Source: Lotus japonicus
Taxonomy: Eukaryota; Streptophyta; Magnoliopsida; Fabales; Fabaceae
Reading direction: 5' to 3'
DNA length: 64,000 nucleotides
Assembly: GCF_012489685.1 (NCBI RefSeq)
Contig: NC_080041.1
Location: 108,407,760 to 108,471,759 of the forward strand
Program-made: the position numbers and the translations under genes
Notes under the pieces: model-generated
Databases searched by the model: none
Told to the model about the DNA's origin: nothing
What the model saw: only the letters and a program-made list of their open reading frames with translations
Shown: one piece after another, positions 37,061 through 48,680 of the stretch
Position numbering within the stretch: the stretch's first letter is position 1
Layout of the letters: each line of letters starts with the position of its first letter

Positions 37061-37083
37061 CCCGATTCCAGATTCTTCTATCA
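36791..37083 (+). repeat. 3' LTR of the copia element
   Basis: 293 bp, 30 bp longer than the 5' LTR. The whole difference is in the CT run (about 37000-37057). Outside it only one base differs (31715 A against 36878 G). Confidence 0.92.
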
Positions 37084-37466
37084 AGCGCAATGGTGAAAAT
37101 GGCAAGTTAGCTGGAGGAACCACTTGGACGAAGACCAAACTGGATTGTTTCCCAAAAATTAGGACTAAATCCAAACTTTGCTATGACGAGGGACCATTTT
37201 CAAACTTCCCCTCTTATACAAAGACCAAAAGTTAAGTTCACCTTAGCATTATTCATTTTGCTCGCATATTGCTTTTCTAGACTTTGAGAGTCTCTCTCTT
37301 ATATTAAACTAACTTAAACATTAGAGTGTCTTTTTCATGAATTTGGATCCTCTCATGTGACATGACAATGTCATGTGAAATATTGTGTCAGCCTCTCTCT
37401 TAATAAATATTTAAAGAGCTACGCGTATTTAACACATATAAAGGAAGCGATAAATACAAAAACTTC

Positions 37467-38202
37467 TAGGGGTGCACATGGGCCGGGTAGATCCAATGAA
37501 CCCGCCCGATCCAATGGGAAAAAAAATGCGGGGCGGATTGGGCTAACGGGTCAACCAGACGAATTTTATTACAATCCAATCAACTTCGGATCGGATATCG
37601 GATTTAAGAACAATCTACCCAACCCGGCCAACCCGAAATTCAAACATACAATAATAATATATTATTTATATATTTTTAATAATTTTACCTAACATACATG
37701 TAAATTCTAAACCCCTTATTTTATTTCACAGCTTCACTTTTCACATTCTTCACTTTTTGTTTCAATTTTATTTGGCATGTTGGAGAATGTAGACAATTAA
37801 ATTCTAAGTATCATGACATTGTCGTATTGATTAACTTGATTCCATTGCCGCAGTTGTTTTTATGGTATTTGACTATATGTCATTTATGAAATACTATTTC
37901 ATGCTATTTAGTACAATGTTATGTGTCTTTTTTATGTTATTTTGTACCATAACCTAGTTACCAATTTTTTCTAATTTTTTTTGAAGTTTTAATATTTTTT
38001 TCAATATTTCATATTTATTATTATTTTAATATAGTGATCCAATTAACCCATCCGAACCAACCAGAAGATCATCGGATTGAGTTGGTTCGGGTCTGATGGT
38101 GAAAACTCAAGAAATTCAACCCAATTCAACTCAAATAATTTTAATTGGTTCAGATTATGATTAATCTATAAATCCATCCAACTCAATTTATGTGCACTCC
38201 TA
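37467..38202. mobile_element. non-autonomous hAT element with perfect 8-bp TSD
   Basis: AAAACTTC at 37459-37466 is repeated at 38203-38210. TIRs are TAGGGGTGCAC and TAGGAGTGCAC (10 of 11). The 736-bp interior has no transposase. The subterminal regions hold GATCCAAT and CCAACCCG-type motifs. Confidence 0.9.
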
Positions 38203-38210
38203 AAAACTTC

Positions 38211-39791
38211 CCATAATGACACATAATGAGAGGATCATAATTTTTTTCATTAATGCTCCGTACTCTCCACCTCATTGACCACTATATGCACCGCCACATC
38301 TCAAGAAGAGAAACATCCCTCACATTTTCTAGAAGAAAATCTAGCTTAACCAAAATATTATATTCTAGTTCTGGGAATGCAAGCTAAGTGCATTAATAAC
38401 TTAATGTGAGGGAATGTAAAGAATACAAGTAATCTCAAGCAAATCCTAAATGCCAATCATGACTGATCCTAAAATTAACTATATATGTTATGATCAAACA
38501 CACGTATTATGTTAAGTGACAATGAATTTATTAAAACTTATTTGCTTCTAAAAGGTGCATAGATTCCCCATTATTATAAAAAAAAATAGAATAAAAGGTG
38601 CATTGATTAAAAAAAACCGCACGCAGGTAGAAAAGCCAAATAAATGACACGGATTACGCCATATATAAAAAAACTGTAAAATTGATATGAAGAGTATATG
38701 AAGATTAGTAGACTTTTATAAAATTGATATCAAGAGTATTGGAGATTAGTATTCTTTTGTACGTTACTAACATTGACTAATAAAATTCGGCGTACCAAAA
38801 ATAATTGACATTGACATTGTTTCAGCAATTATAAGCATGATCAAAATTATGTTTTCACATTTAAGGACTCTGAATATTGCCTTACGAGGCATACAAATTT
38901 TCCTCCAAAAGCATATCGTGGAATATTATTATTTGACAAATAAATAATGTAAAACCTTAAACACAAGTTTCCAGGTGGAGATCCAAGAATAATTTCTAGT
39001 CCCCTGTAAACATGCTACCATGAAAGTCTTTTGACATGAAACATGTGATGAGTATTGTAAAGCAAACGTTCAAGCATAATTTCCGAAAAACATTCAAAAA
39101 TCAAACGACCAAGCATATAGATCCTTCAAATTAAATAAAGCCAATTGCCTTCGTGGAACTAAGCAACGGAAATTGAATAAGAGTTTAAGGAAGGAGATCA
39201 TAATTACCTTCCTACTTTCTTGGACAACGAAAATTTAGCTTAATAAAATATCCGATTGATTTGGGGTTTATTTATTTTTGGGCATGCAGGTAGAAGTAGC
39301 CTCATTTGGGTTCGGTCTATCTTTACCCAAAAACTAATTTAATTAGAATTTGGGGTAGATCTACCTCTACCCAAAAGATAGTTTAAGAGATGAGGGTTGC
39401 ACTATCAACTATATAATAATTTATTCGGTCATGTTTTCAGTCAATGTTAGACTTCTCAGCACACTCATTCACAATAAGGACTAGACATATGAAGCTTGAT
39501 TGAACATCGGTGGGTGACCCATATATAACTGGTCTCCAATAAACAGATCCATGATAGACTATATTTAAATTTGAGCTAAGACTAACTCTACGTCAAAAAC
39601 TAACTTAAGGGTGAGGGTTGCACTATCAGACCTTAAAGATTCTTCTTTGAATTAAAATCATTCATAACCATGGTGAGGTTAGCTCTTGTAGAAAGGTTTT
39701 TCCTCACACACAAGACTCGGACCGTGTTGAGAATATGACACGATATTTATTACCAAAATTTCTTATAATCTATTAGAATTCCTATTGTTAT
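38211..39791. other. spacer
   Basis: AT-rich. Two imperfect phrases (GATGAGGGTTGCACTATCA at 39389 and GTGAGGGTTGCACTATCAGA at 39611) point to a local duplication of about 220 bp spacing. Nothing coding was seen. Confidence 0.4.
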
Positions 39792-41046
39792 TGTTAGAAC
39801 ATGAAAAATATATCTTAAAATATCTTGATCACATCTTAGAGTATCTTATCATAACTTGATCTTATTTTAGGCAATTTAGATTATTGCTTAGATTGATTTG
39901 TTTCCTTATTTAATAAAGATTAGGAGTCTACTCATTGCTATAAATAGAGGTAATTATTTTATCTTTTAATTAATCAATTATTCACAATATAGATCCCTAG
40001 CGCACTTATGCTCCCCTTCTCTTCTTCTCCCTCTAATTTCTTTGTATTGCTTATCTTAACATGGTATCAAGAGCGGATAGATCCTGGGCACAACTTTCGT
40101 GAATCTAACTCTACAGTGGAGGTTCGATCCCTTCTCCCCAAAGAATAAATGTCTCTTTCTCTTTGCTTATTCACCCATTTTATTTCCTTGACAATGACTT
40201 CCAAGCACTATGGTACTATTCGGGCGACGCTCGATGGCACCAATGCCAGCTTCTCTGGCGACGCAAGGCCAGCGTCCCCTTTCTCTCCCTTCCTTTACTC
40301 AAGGCGATGCAATGTTTGTTTTAAAACCCTTTTTCTCGTGGCAATGCTAGGCCATGCCCTTCTCCCTATATGGCACAAGGTTCACTGCAGAGGTGATCTT
40401 TGGTTGGCAACAGCGCAAGGTCGCGCCTTTCCCATGGGTCCCAACGACTGCAACTCTGACAACCACCGCCCTCTAACCTCTCTCATTATGTTTCTCTAGA
40501 ATACCTGTTATGGTGTTCTTGAGCTTAAAAATAGGACCATTACCTATGTTGTGTTCGTGATAGAGGTTTGGTATCTCTGAACTGAGTTGATCTTGATGGA
40601 GGCGCATATCAGTGGTGCGCAATGACAATAGTTTCTATATATTCTTCTCTTTTGGTTTCTCCTCTTCTTTATGAAAATGGTATGGTAATGCACTGTCATT
40701 AGTTATTCTTTTTTTAAAGGGTATATTTGTAACATGCTTAAAGGAGATGGAGTGTTAGAATATGGAAAAATATCGATCATATGATTGTTTTTGGTAAGCA
40801 TCATATGATATATTTTGGTTATATCTTAGAGTATCTTATCATATCTTGATCTTATTTTAGGTAATTTAGATTATTGTTTAGATTGATTTGTTTCACTATT
40901 TAATTAGGATTAGGAGTCTTTCCATTACTATATGTATGAGTAAGTATTTTATCTTTTAATTAATCAGTAGTTCACAATGTAAACCCTAGTGTATTTCTGC
41001 TTTCCTTTTACTTCTTCTCCCTCTTCTCATTGCATTGCTTATAACA
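39792..41046 (+). mobile_element. short non-autonomous LTR element (TRIM/small LARD-like)
   Basis: LTRs are 39792-40061 and 40753-41046, with TG..CA ends (TGTTAGAA...AACA). TGGTATCAAGAGC follows the first LTR (Met-type primer site, one base longer than usual). AAGGAGATGGAG precedes the second. The LTRs differ by many substitutions and a roughly 45-bp insertion in the 3' copy, so the insertion is old. The 691-bp interior encodes no gag or pol. Its ORF (40149-40499) has no known domain. No exact TSD was seen. Confidence 0.8.
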
Positions 41047-41638
41047 AGTTAACAACTATGAGTTTTAATTACATGAATAGTTATGGGTAATTTTGTTTGT
41101 GATTTATCTTCATATTCATCAATATATTGCTAGTTATGAATTTCTTGTATTTAAGGAATCTAAATATAAATGAAAAGAGTGAGTTTTCATTTCACCCTTA
41201 CTTCCAACCGAACCACTTGTTGGTGATATTAATGATGATGCCTGGCCCTATCCCGGTTATGTTCATGCATGTACACTTTTTATTTTTCAACAACAATGGA
41301 GAGATATTCAGTTCACATATCTGATTCCTCACTCCATATGATGAGAGAAAACGAGTGAGCTGTAGAGACTGGGTTGAAATTTTACTGTAAAATTGACTTA
41401 CATGTAGAGATCATCGATTAATTGCACACCATATAGCTATATGTTGCAATTTAGAAACAAAGAATTCAAAGAAATATCACTCTACAACACTAATTATATT
41501 ATAAGTTAATTTGGAAGCTCTATCTACATTTTACAAGGATTTACATACATACTTGTATTAGTCTACAATTCAGCCTTCACTCTTCAGTTTATTGATGATT
41601 CTTCACTTCTATATATACTTAGAATATCATCTACTTAA
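41047..41638. other. 3' flank of the lipase gene
   Basis: AT-rich DNA that should contain the lipase 3' UTR. The short ORF at 41127-41324 has no domain. Confidence 0.35.
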
Positions 41639-43405
41639 TTACAACAACAAAAGAACTAGGCCAAAAAGCAATTCATCACTCCAAGAACTTAATATATCCA
41701 TTGAGAATGAACTCAGCAAACCATGGTGCAGGTGATTTCCTTGGGGCAAGACTTTCATGTTGTTATAGCTCAAGAGAAACAACTCCCTTGCTTTCTCCAC
41801 CAAAAAGTTCACTCCTTCCCTTTGAGACTGCATCATCACTTCAACCTTGTTTTTACTATTAGGGCATCTAAGAAGGCCAATATAGCTATCCAAGTCATGA
41901 ACACAAGAAGGGTTCTGGACATTGAAGAAATCAAGAACTAACTCAACACCCACATGTGCATAACAAGAACAACTCCAAGGAAATTCATACCTCCCACCCA
42001 AAACCCTAAAATTCTCATTCATGAAAACTCCAGGTAGCTTTGTGATGGGGTCATTAACATTTGCTATTCTTAGCACCTTCACACCAAGCTCCTCACACCT
42101 CTCTTTGAACTCTGAGTTACCCACCCTTGGTCCCCCGAAGGAGAAAACAGTGATCGGAACTGTTTGCGATAATTGGTTCATGACAGAAACCGTCTCAGTA
42201 CTATTTGGGTTCTTTTTGTTCAACCCAAGCTCAGCTATGTCATATGCAAGCAAAATAGCCAAAGCACTTCCCATGCTATGACCAGCCAAGGATATGCTTA
42301 CTCTCTCCCCTTTGTGTTTCTTCATCAACCTTGACACTTCACAAAGAAGCTGCTCCCTGCAACTTTGAAGTCCAAACTTTGAAGAGCTTTCATCAGAGGT
42401 GTATAGGGAGAGAAAACCAGACTCCACCTTCACATGGGGTTGTGGATTGTGAGGATCAAGCATGGCTGGTGTCAAGGAACTCATCAAGTTTGAGATCCAC
42501 TCTTGATTCGTCACTGTTCCTCTGAAAGTTACAACTATGTCTCTTCTTCCAAGTCTTTTCACAGCTTCATCTGATGAAACTGCCACATAACCAACCCACC
42601 GACCAGAATTAATGGAAGAAGAGTTTGTGATGGGAATGTTGATGTCAGGGGTGGCGTAGATGTACTTGGTGACTTCATAGCCAGAATTCTCCATTCCCAC
42701 TTCACTTAACATATTTTTTTTTCCGTACTTGCAGTTCAAGTACCGTTTGGAGGTTGGATCAAGATCAAAGGCCTTGTAAGAGGCTGAGACAAACTCGCCA
42801 TAGCGAATGATCTCTTGCCGGAGAAGAGGGTGTAGAGGGTCTAGAAGATTCTCCCAGTTGTTGCACCCTTGAATCTCCCTCCATAGTTTGGCTAGGCAAG
42901 TAGTCGATGGTGGCAGTGCATGTTTTCTCGCATCCTCAGCATTCGGCTGGTTCGCCTCGTTAACTAAACCTTGGTTCCCCGGTAACCAGGGTTCTTGGTT
43001 CCCTGGTAACCAAGGTTGATTTGCTACATCAACAGCTGGTTGTACCTGCCTACCCTGAAGGGGTGGTGCATGTTTTCTAGGATCGCCAACATTAAGCTGG
43101 TTCGCATGGTTGCCAAAACCTTGATTACCGGGTAACCAAGGTTGATTTACTATAACGGCTGGTTGAACCTGTCTCACGGGAGGTTGTGAGAGAGTAGTGT
43201 TATTGTTGGTAAGAGTAATAGCAAGGGTGGAGGTGATTCCTAATGCAGAACCAGAAGCTACTATTGAGTGCTTAGAGGGAGACAAGTCATTGTTTCTATT
43301 AGGCAGTGAAACCTGACCAAAGGGATGAGACTTAATTGGACGGAAGCTTTGTGAGAATGTAATGTGAGGATTTGTGTTGGGTAGATGTGTGGCAGAAGAA
43401 GCCAT
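41639..43405 (-). CDS. chloroplast DAD1-like class 3 lipase (phospholipase A1-I gamma type)
   Basis: One intronless frame encodes 588 residues. Residues 1 to about 60 look like a plastid transit peptide. Residues 78-166 are a proline-rich region with an internal tandem repeat (each copy begins RQVQPAV and has NQPWLPGNQ). The lipase domain starts near [26 protein letters not shown] marks the oxyanion region. The catalytic Ser377 is in GHSMG, the likely Asp is 452 in [11 protein letters not shown], and the likely His is 503 in [10 protein letters not shown]. The family hydrolyses sn-1 acyl groups of plastid galactolipids or phospholipids, and some members feed jasmonate synthesis. Which member this is, and its substrate, cannot be read here. 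The start is the first ATG before the transit peptide. Confidence 0.92.
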   Translation of the reverse strand: MASSATHLPNTNPHITFSQSFRPIKSHPFGQVSLPNRNNDLSPSKHSIVASGSALGITSTLAITLTNNNTTLSQPPVRQVQPAVIVNQPWLPGNQGFGNHANQLNVGDPRKHAPPLQGRQVQPAVDVANQPWLPGNQEPWLPGNQGLVNEANQPNAEDARKHALPPSTTCLAKLWREIQGCNNWENLLDPLHPLLRQEIIRYGEFVSASYKAFDLDPTSKRYLNCKYGKKNMLSEVGMENSGYEVTKYIYATPDINIPITNSSSINSGRWVGYVAVSSDEAVKRLGRRDIVVTFRGTVTNQEWISNLMSSLTPAMLDPHNPQPHVKVESGFLSLYTSDESSSKFGLQSCREQLLCEVSRLMKKHKGERVSISLAGHSMGSALAILLAYDIAELGLNKKNPNSTETVSVMNQLSQTVPITVFSFGGPRVGNSEFKERCEELGVKVLRIANVNDPITKLPGVFMNENFRVLGGRYEFPWSCSCYAHVGVELVLDFFNVQNPSCVHDLDSYIGLLRCPNSKNKVEVMMQSQREGVNFLVEKARELFLLSYNNMKVLPQGNHLHHGLLSSFSMDILSSWSDELLFGLVLLLL

Positions 43406-43497
43406 GGCCGGTGAGAGGGAGAAAATGGAGAGAGAAAAGAGTTAAGGTCTTGAATTGAGTTGTTTGATGAAACAAGGTAAGGGGGGCACAGTGGAGT

Positions 43498-43503
43498 TTT
43501 ATA
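43498..43503 (-). promoter_or_regulatory. candidate TATA box of the lipase gene
   Basis: Minus-strand TATAAA in CATATAAAACTCC lies about 93 nt upstream of the lipase ATG. Position and sequence fit, and no other evidence is available. Confidence 0.45.
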
Positions 43504-43505
43504 TG

Positions 43506-44509
43506 AAGTGGAGAAAGGAGGGTGCACGAAAGAAGACCAAAAAGGCATGTTAGGCGAGGATTTGACCAAAAATAAATTCATATTTCGTATTTCTTTTTGT
43601 TTATGTGGTCGGTTGGGTCCCTTTTCTTTCCCCTGTTGCGGCTGGTGAGTAGTGTAGTGAGAATATAGTTAAGAGAGAGATCATGTATAGATAGTTAATA
43701 ATTAACATGATCAAGGGGGGCCCTTATTTTTTCCCTTCAATGAGGTTGATTTTCAATGATAAAGGAACAGTTCTTCATTTCTCTGCCACGAGTGAACAAC
43801 AATTATTTTGTATAGTAGTTATTCAATGCTAGCTAGCTCTAACTGATAGATCATCGATTAAATGCAGCTAGCTGTGAACATATTACATACTTGTGTATTA
43901 CGTTGTACGGTCTAGCATTACTTCAAATTAACTTGTAAAAAGAAAGATTTCATATTGTCTTCTGACTTTCTTCTACGTACGTCCTGTTTTTTTTAACGGT
44001 CAAAATCTTGTTACCTGGTTTTACATGCAAGTTCAAGGATTACTTGCTATACTTATAATTTGTACCTATATACTAAGTTTTTTTTTCGAACGTTATGTTA
44101 ATAACGAATGAATTACACCATCAAGAAATAAATATAGGTTTTGAAGAATAGTTTTACAAACACCAAAGATATATATGATTTCAATTATTAAAGCATATGT
44201 GTCTACAATAAAAATTTGCAACACTTCATCATTTAAGCAAAAGGTTGAGAATTTGATTCTTAACTCTTACTACTTGAACTATATCCTTAATTCGGGCAGA
44301 GAGGAGAGTGATTTTAAAACAACTTAACTTTTATAAATATAATTTAGTTTCAAAACATTGAATAAATATAATTTTTTGTTTCAAAACATTGAAGAATTAC
44401 ATTTTTTATTTGCCCTCTTCCCATTAGATTAATGTTAGCTCTCTCATTGGACCGGGTTAGTGAGACATATATGAATTTTAATTAATAAGAAAACATATTA
44501 AATATATAT
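43506..44509. other. 5' flank of the lipase gene
   Basis: AT-rich; distal promoter region. No element with clear ends was seen. Confidence 0.35.
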
Positions 44510-45685
44510 ATACATATATATTTTAGAAAAGAGAAATATATTATAAATATATGAAAATATGGAGAAATAACTCCTATCAACAACAAGGATACAGTAACCT
44601 GGTCAACCAAAAGAACGACAAAAACTCAACCATCACAGCAAAAAACTCTCTCAAAAACCTCTAAGAAACCAACAAACACCTTACCAAAACCCACTGGAAA
44701 ACCCTTACGCCTGCACAACCAATAGTGCAATCCAAAAACCTCAACCAAACACCCAATCAACCGTTGCCAGAAAGCTACATGCCCTGAGAGAAAAACAATA
44801 AATAGAAGGAAAAAAAGGACAAAAAACAAAGACTAAAATCCCCAACCCAACCATGGCCTCCGACGAGGAAAGTAAAGCCACATGGTCGATCAAAATAGAT
44901 CCAAACCCGACTTCAAAGGACGAAACACAGCAAAGAGCAGCAAAAACCGAAGGGACAAGGAGTAGCAAAGACGGATCAGAATTTGAGCCCCACCAAAACG
45001 ACCCACCAGGCTCAGCACCAACCCGATTCCACCATGCTTCACCTGAACAAAAGCAAAAGGAGCAGAAAGAAGCGCCGCAATGCCAGCGAACCCATCACCA
45101 CTGACCCATTCCAGCACAAGATCCCTGTCACACCAAGGCTTCCACCACAAGACCCAGTCGCGAACCGCATAGTGAAGGAGGAAAACAGACCAGAACACGA
45201 CCAAGGACGCCGACATACGGAAAGAAACAGCCTCAAATCACTACGCACGAGCCACACTACACCCCAGCGATATCCTGAACCCGACCACTCCACAACCACC
45301 GCAAACACCTCCAAGGCAGATTTGAGAAAACACCCAAACAAAACCCACCAGTCACCACAGATCTGAAAATCTGAGTAGACCAAAACCTTATTAGAGCTAG
45401 CACCGTAAAGGAGGAGCAAATGGAGACGCTGGAGACCAGAGAGCAAAGGACCCGGGGAGCACAACAACCCACGACGGTGTTCTCAACGACGTCAAGAAAC
45501 ATCGTTGCGCCAGAAAAAGCACGACAGGTGGGAGGGAAACCGAAAGGCAAATAGAGAAGCTAAAGCAAGAGAAGAGAGGGAGAGAGGGTTGTCGCCGCTC
45601 GAGGAAGCGGCACGGCGGCCACCCCGACCAAACCTTGGATTCGCTAGGTCGAGAGAAGAGAAGTTAGAGAGAGTTTAGAGAGAGA
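44510..45685 (-). mobile_element. retroposon-like element, copy 1 (probable LINE-derived)
   Basis: Read on the minus strand it starts with CTCTCTCTAAACTCTCTCTA, passes a GC-richer GCCGCCGTGCCGC stretch and ends in GGTTACTGTATCCTTG..TTATTTCTCC before AT-repeat DNA. The 3' part matches 60.85-61.03 kb on the plus strand. Overlapping ORFs on both strands (44626-45550) show no domain. The class is inferred from the pyrimidine-rich start and the shared tail. Confidence 0.4.
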
Positions 45686-45687
45686 AC

Positions 45688-45846
45688 TATATACACCATC
45701 CGGTCACATATATAAGCAAAACACATATTTTAGGTTCATTCATTTAATGAATGTATCTAGTCATTATTAATGGTTAGATACATTCATTAAATGAATGAAT
45801 CTAAAATATCTTTTTTGCTTATATATGTGACCGGAGGGTGTATATA
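45688..45846. mobile_element. foldback MITE, near-perfect hairpin
   Basis: Two arms of about 70 bp (TATACACCATCCGGTCACAT... and its inverse ending in CCGGAGGGTGTATA) are separated by a short loop around 45757-45772. ATTCATTTAATGAATG and ATTCATTAAATGAAT sit within the arms. Differences between arms are few. Confidence 0.75.
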
Positions 45847-46736
45847 TATATAAAATATGTATCTTATGAAAATAATTATTATATATATAGGAATAAATCA
45901 TGACGGTTAGATCAAATTTATTAAGATAGAAACAGTCAAACAGGTATGATGAGTCCCTACTAATAACACAAAAATAAGCATGTTTTTGAAAGAATGTACA
46001 CATACCCATAAAAAAGGAAAACAATGTATAGTTAATTACACGCAGCAGTCAATATTATTGACAATAAAATTTGAATATGGTAAATAGTAATGAGAAATGA
46101 AATTTATATTATTTAACTAGTTATTCAAAGTTCAATGCTAGAGTTTAACCGTCCAAACTTCTTTTTTCCTAATACCTACTAGATTCATGTTTTTACTTTC
46201 TAAGTTCAACTTTTACATAAAAATATGTTTCTTCTCATTTTCACTATATTTTTTTGGTTTAACTCTCTTTTTTTTAACATATCACACACTTATATCTCTA
46301 ATATAAAAGTGGAATTAAGAGTGATTTTTTATTTCCCTTTAGGCTAGTTTGCAAATTGTGGAGATTTGATGTTGCACGCAATGAAAGTGTTAGGAATTTG
46401 GAGAAATTAAAAAGCGCCGACAATTTATTTTGGTACCCTCGAAGAATCGGGTATTTATGTGCAAAACCGAAACACACACACGAGTACGTGGGTGGTGTTG
46501 TTTGACACACGCTTAATCGATGGAGATTGTTGGTGGGAATTGGGAAGCATGAAACGTGCAATGGACTTTCAACACGGTGCTATACTAAAGTGATGACTTT
46601 TAATTTGCACTCATCACCTTATATACTTATACTTGATGACGTGCCTCTACCCTTGTATGCCACTCACATTCAAATGCTTTGGATTGTGTGGATCCCTGGC
46701 CTCTTGATTTCTTATTTCATGAGTAGTACACAATTA
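45847..46736. other. spacer
   Basis: AT-rich with no supported gene. ORFs 46298-46561 (minus) and 46527-46784 (plus) have no domain. Confidence 0.35.
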
Positions 46737-47043
46737 CTCCCTCCTCGAATCCTATTTATAAGTAATAAAAAAAAATTCATATAGTTTAAGAAATGTAGTT
46801 AAACTAGATAAACTGCATTAAATATGTCTTGAATCAAAATAAACTTCCAAAATTACCTTTTGTTATTAGTGTTGGAAAGTGAGAAAGAGAAAGAATAATT
46901 AATGAGACACATTTTACAAGTTAGAATGAATAAGGGCATCATTGGAAAAAAATAATTAATATAGCTCAAACTTTCATTTAGTTCTTATAAAAAGGACCAA
47001 GATTTTTCTTCTCTTTCATGCTTATAAATAGGACCGGAGGTAG
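46737..47043. mobile_element. Stowaway-like MITE
   Basis: CTCCCTCCTCGAATCCTATT and, reversed, CTACCTCCGGTCCTATTTAT form TIRs bordered by TA on each side, as in Tc1/mariner MITEs. 307 bp. Confidence 0.8.
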
Positions 47044-47465
47044 TATATTTGAGTCAAAAATATTTATATCTAAGTAAATTACATTAATTTTTCTTAAAAT
47101 TTATCATTAATTATGCAGTGATCTATATACTATTATTTCACAGATACTATTAATTATCCTTATTTTATTGGAGATATTTCACTTATTTTTCCCGAGGGTT
47201 TCATTGACTTCTCCTCAAATCTTATATTATATAATATACTCAATATAGGGGATACAACTGGAGTAATATAAACCTCGTGAGAATTAGTAAAATTATATTC
47301 ACCCTTTATATTATGATAGAGTTATAACTACTTGAACCCACTTCAAATTTAAGAAGGTTTAATATGTATTACATGAATTAGTCATATGTGCATTGTGTCA
47401 CCTTATTTGGGGCAATGACAAATTAAATAAAAAAGAAGAAGTAGTACTAACCGTTCTTGGTAGTA

Positions 47466-47718
47466 CTTCCTCCGTTCCTATATAACTGACATTATTTCTA
47501 GCGTAATTTTGTTCTAAATTATCTGCCACTTTACAAAGTTCAAGAGAGCATTAATTATATTTTACCAATTGTACCCTTCATTTATTAGTGATAGGAAAAT
47601 TGAAAAGTTATAATTAATAAAAAAGATAAAGGGTATAATAGGAAGTTAGATTATAATTTTAATAAAACAAGTCTTAATACTTGTGTAACAACCTTAAAGT
47701 GTATAGGAACAGAGGGAG
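47466..47718. mobile_element. Stowaway-like MITE
   Basis: CTTCCTCCGTTCCTATATAA and reversed CTCCCTCTGTTCCTATACAC, with TA on both sides. 253 bp. Confidence 0.8.
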
Positions 47719-48407
47719 TAATCACTAAAAGGTTCAACATGGAAGTATGTGAAACAATATTTATTGTTAGAGACTATTTTATCTTTTATTTATATTAATC
47801 TTTCTTTACTTTTCATTAAATTAATTATAGGAAATAATTCATTTACATCTTAAACTCGCCTTCATATTGAGAGAAATAAGAATAGAAGTGGAGAAGTGGG
47901 AAATATAATAGTGTGATACAAAAAATAAAATATAAAGAAAGTAAAATTAATTTGAATTGAAAAAAAGGATCGGATATAAATATAAAAATTAGTAAAATTT
48001 TATATTTGTCTTCATTTGAGGTTATATATTCATAGTTTATAAATCTATCTTTATTCAATGTGACCCTTTACTTCCCAAGTGTGGCCCATTCATTTTGGAT
48101 GGTGCGAACATATTTATTTTTAAAGTGGTCGTCAACTTTTCACCCGCACCGGCTAGCTATAAATGTGAAAAGCTAAAGCTTGGAACCTGTAATGAAAAAA
48201 AAAAATTAACAAAAATCAAAATCAAGGTATGTCATTAAATATTTTTAACTACATACGACATTCAAATCACAATTGTAAAGTTAACATCCAACAAAACTGA
48301 TTTTTTTTTTTTGGCTTTGACAGATGTCACTACCCATTTAGAAAATGAGTGTATGTTCCTCCTAATAAATATTTTTTTTTACAGAGTCTAACTTTTTTAT
48401 TACTAGA
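47719..48407. other. AT-rich spacer
   Basis: No gene or element with clear ends was seen. Confidence 0.35.
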
Positions 48408-48680
48408 CTTATGCTCCGTTTGAAAGAGCTTATTTGAGCTTATCTGATAGCATAAACTCTTATGTCAGTCTTTAGTAGAGCTTATACAAACAGCTTATGA
48501 CCTACCAATTGCTGTTTTGAGCTTATTTTTATAAGCTACTCATGATAGCTTATGAAAAAAAACATATGTTTATATATAACTTATTTTCCATTTATTTCAA
48601 TATATTTTTTAAAATAGCTTATGAATAAAGAGCTTATGATCATAACCGCTTAATTAAACTGTGTTTCCAAACAGGACCTT
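48408..48680. mobile_element. AGCTTAT-rich MITE
   Basis: About ten AGCTTAT or ATAAGCT motifs lie between facing ends CTCCGTTTGAAAG and (reversed) GTCCTGTTTGGAAAC. The borders are approximate and no clear TSD was found. Confidence 0.55.

Larger units (their letters stand above)
31628..37083 (+). mobile_element. Ty1/copia retrotransposon, recent but coding-defective
   Basis: It is 5456 bp long and is flanked by the TSD AGCGC (31623-31627 and 37084-37088). Order is LTR, Met primer-binding site, gag, protease, integrase, reverse transcriptase, RNase H, polypurine tract, LTR. Having integrase before reverse transcriptase marks it as copia. The LTRs begin TATAAGTG and end TTCTATCA, a TA..CA ending where TG..CA is usual. 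The two LTRs differ by a single substitution outside their CT run. gag and pol are broken by a frameshift and four stops. It lies inside the MULE-type element. Confidence 0.95.
30486..37242. mobile_element. MULE-type element with 9-bp TSD, split by a copia insertion
   Basis: TTAACATTA (30477-30485) and TTAGCATTA (37243-37251) flank the unit, an 8-of-9 match. The left end GAGTTAAATAAGCTTTTGGTC and the reversed right end GGTGAACTTAACTTTTGGTC start TIRs that stay alignable for roughly 150-200 bp. Once the copia element is taken out, about 1.3 kb remains and it has no transposase. The interior (30780-31260) has a repeated phrase ATGCATGAGAGAAAG at 31165 and 31206, and a minus-strand ORF (30987-31211) without a known domain. 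Confidence 0.75.

Noticed and set aside
40149..40499. 116-residue ORF as a gene
   Set aside because: It lies in the interior of a small LTR element, has no known domain and lacks splice or codon support.
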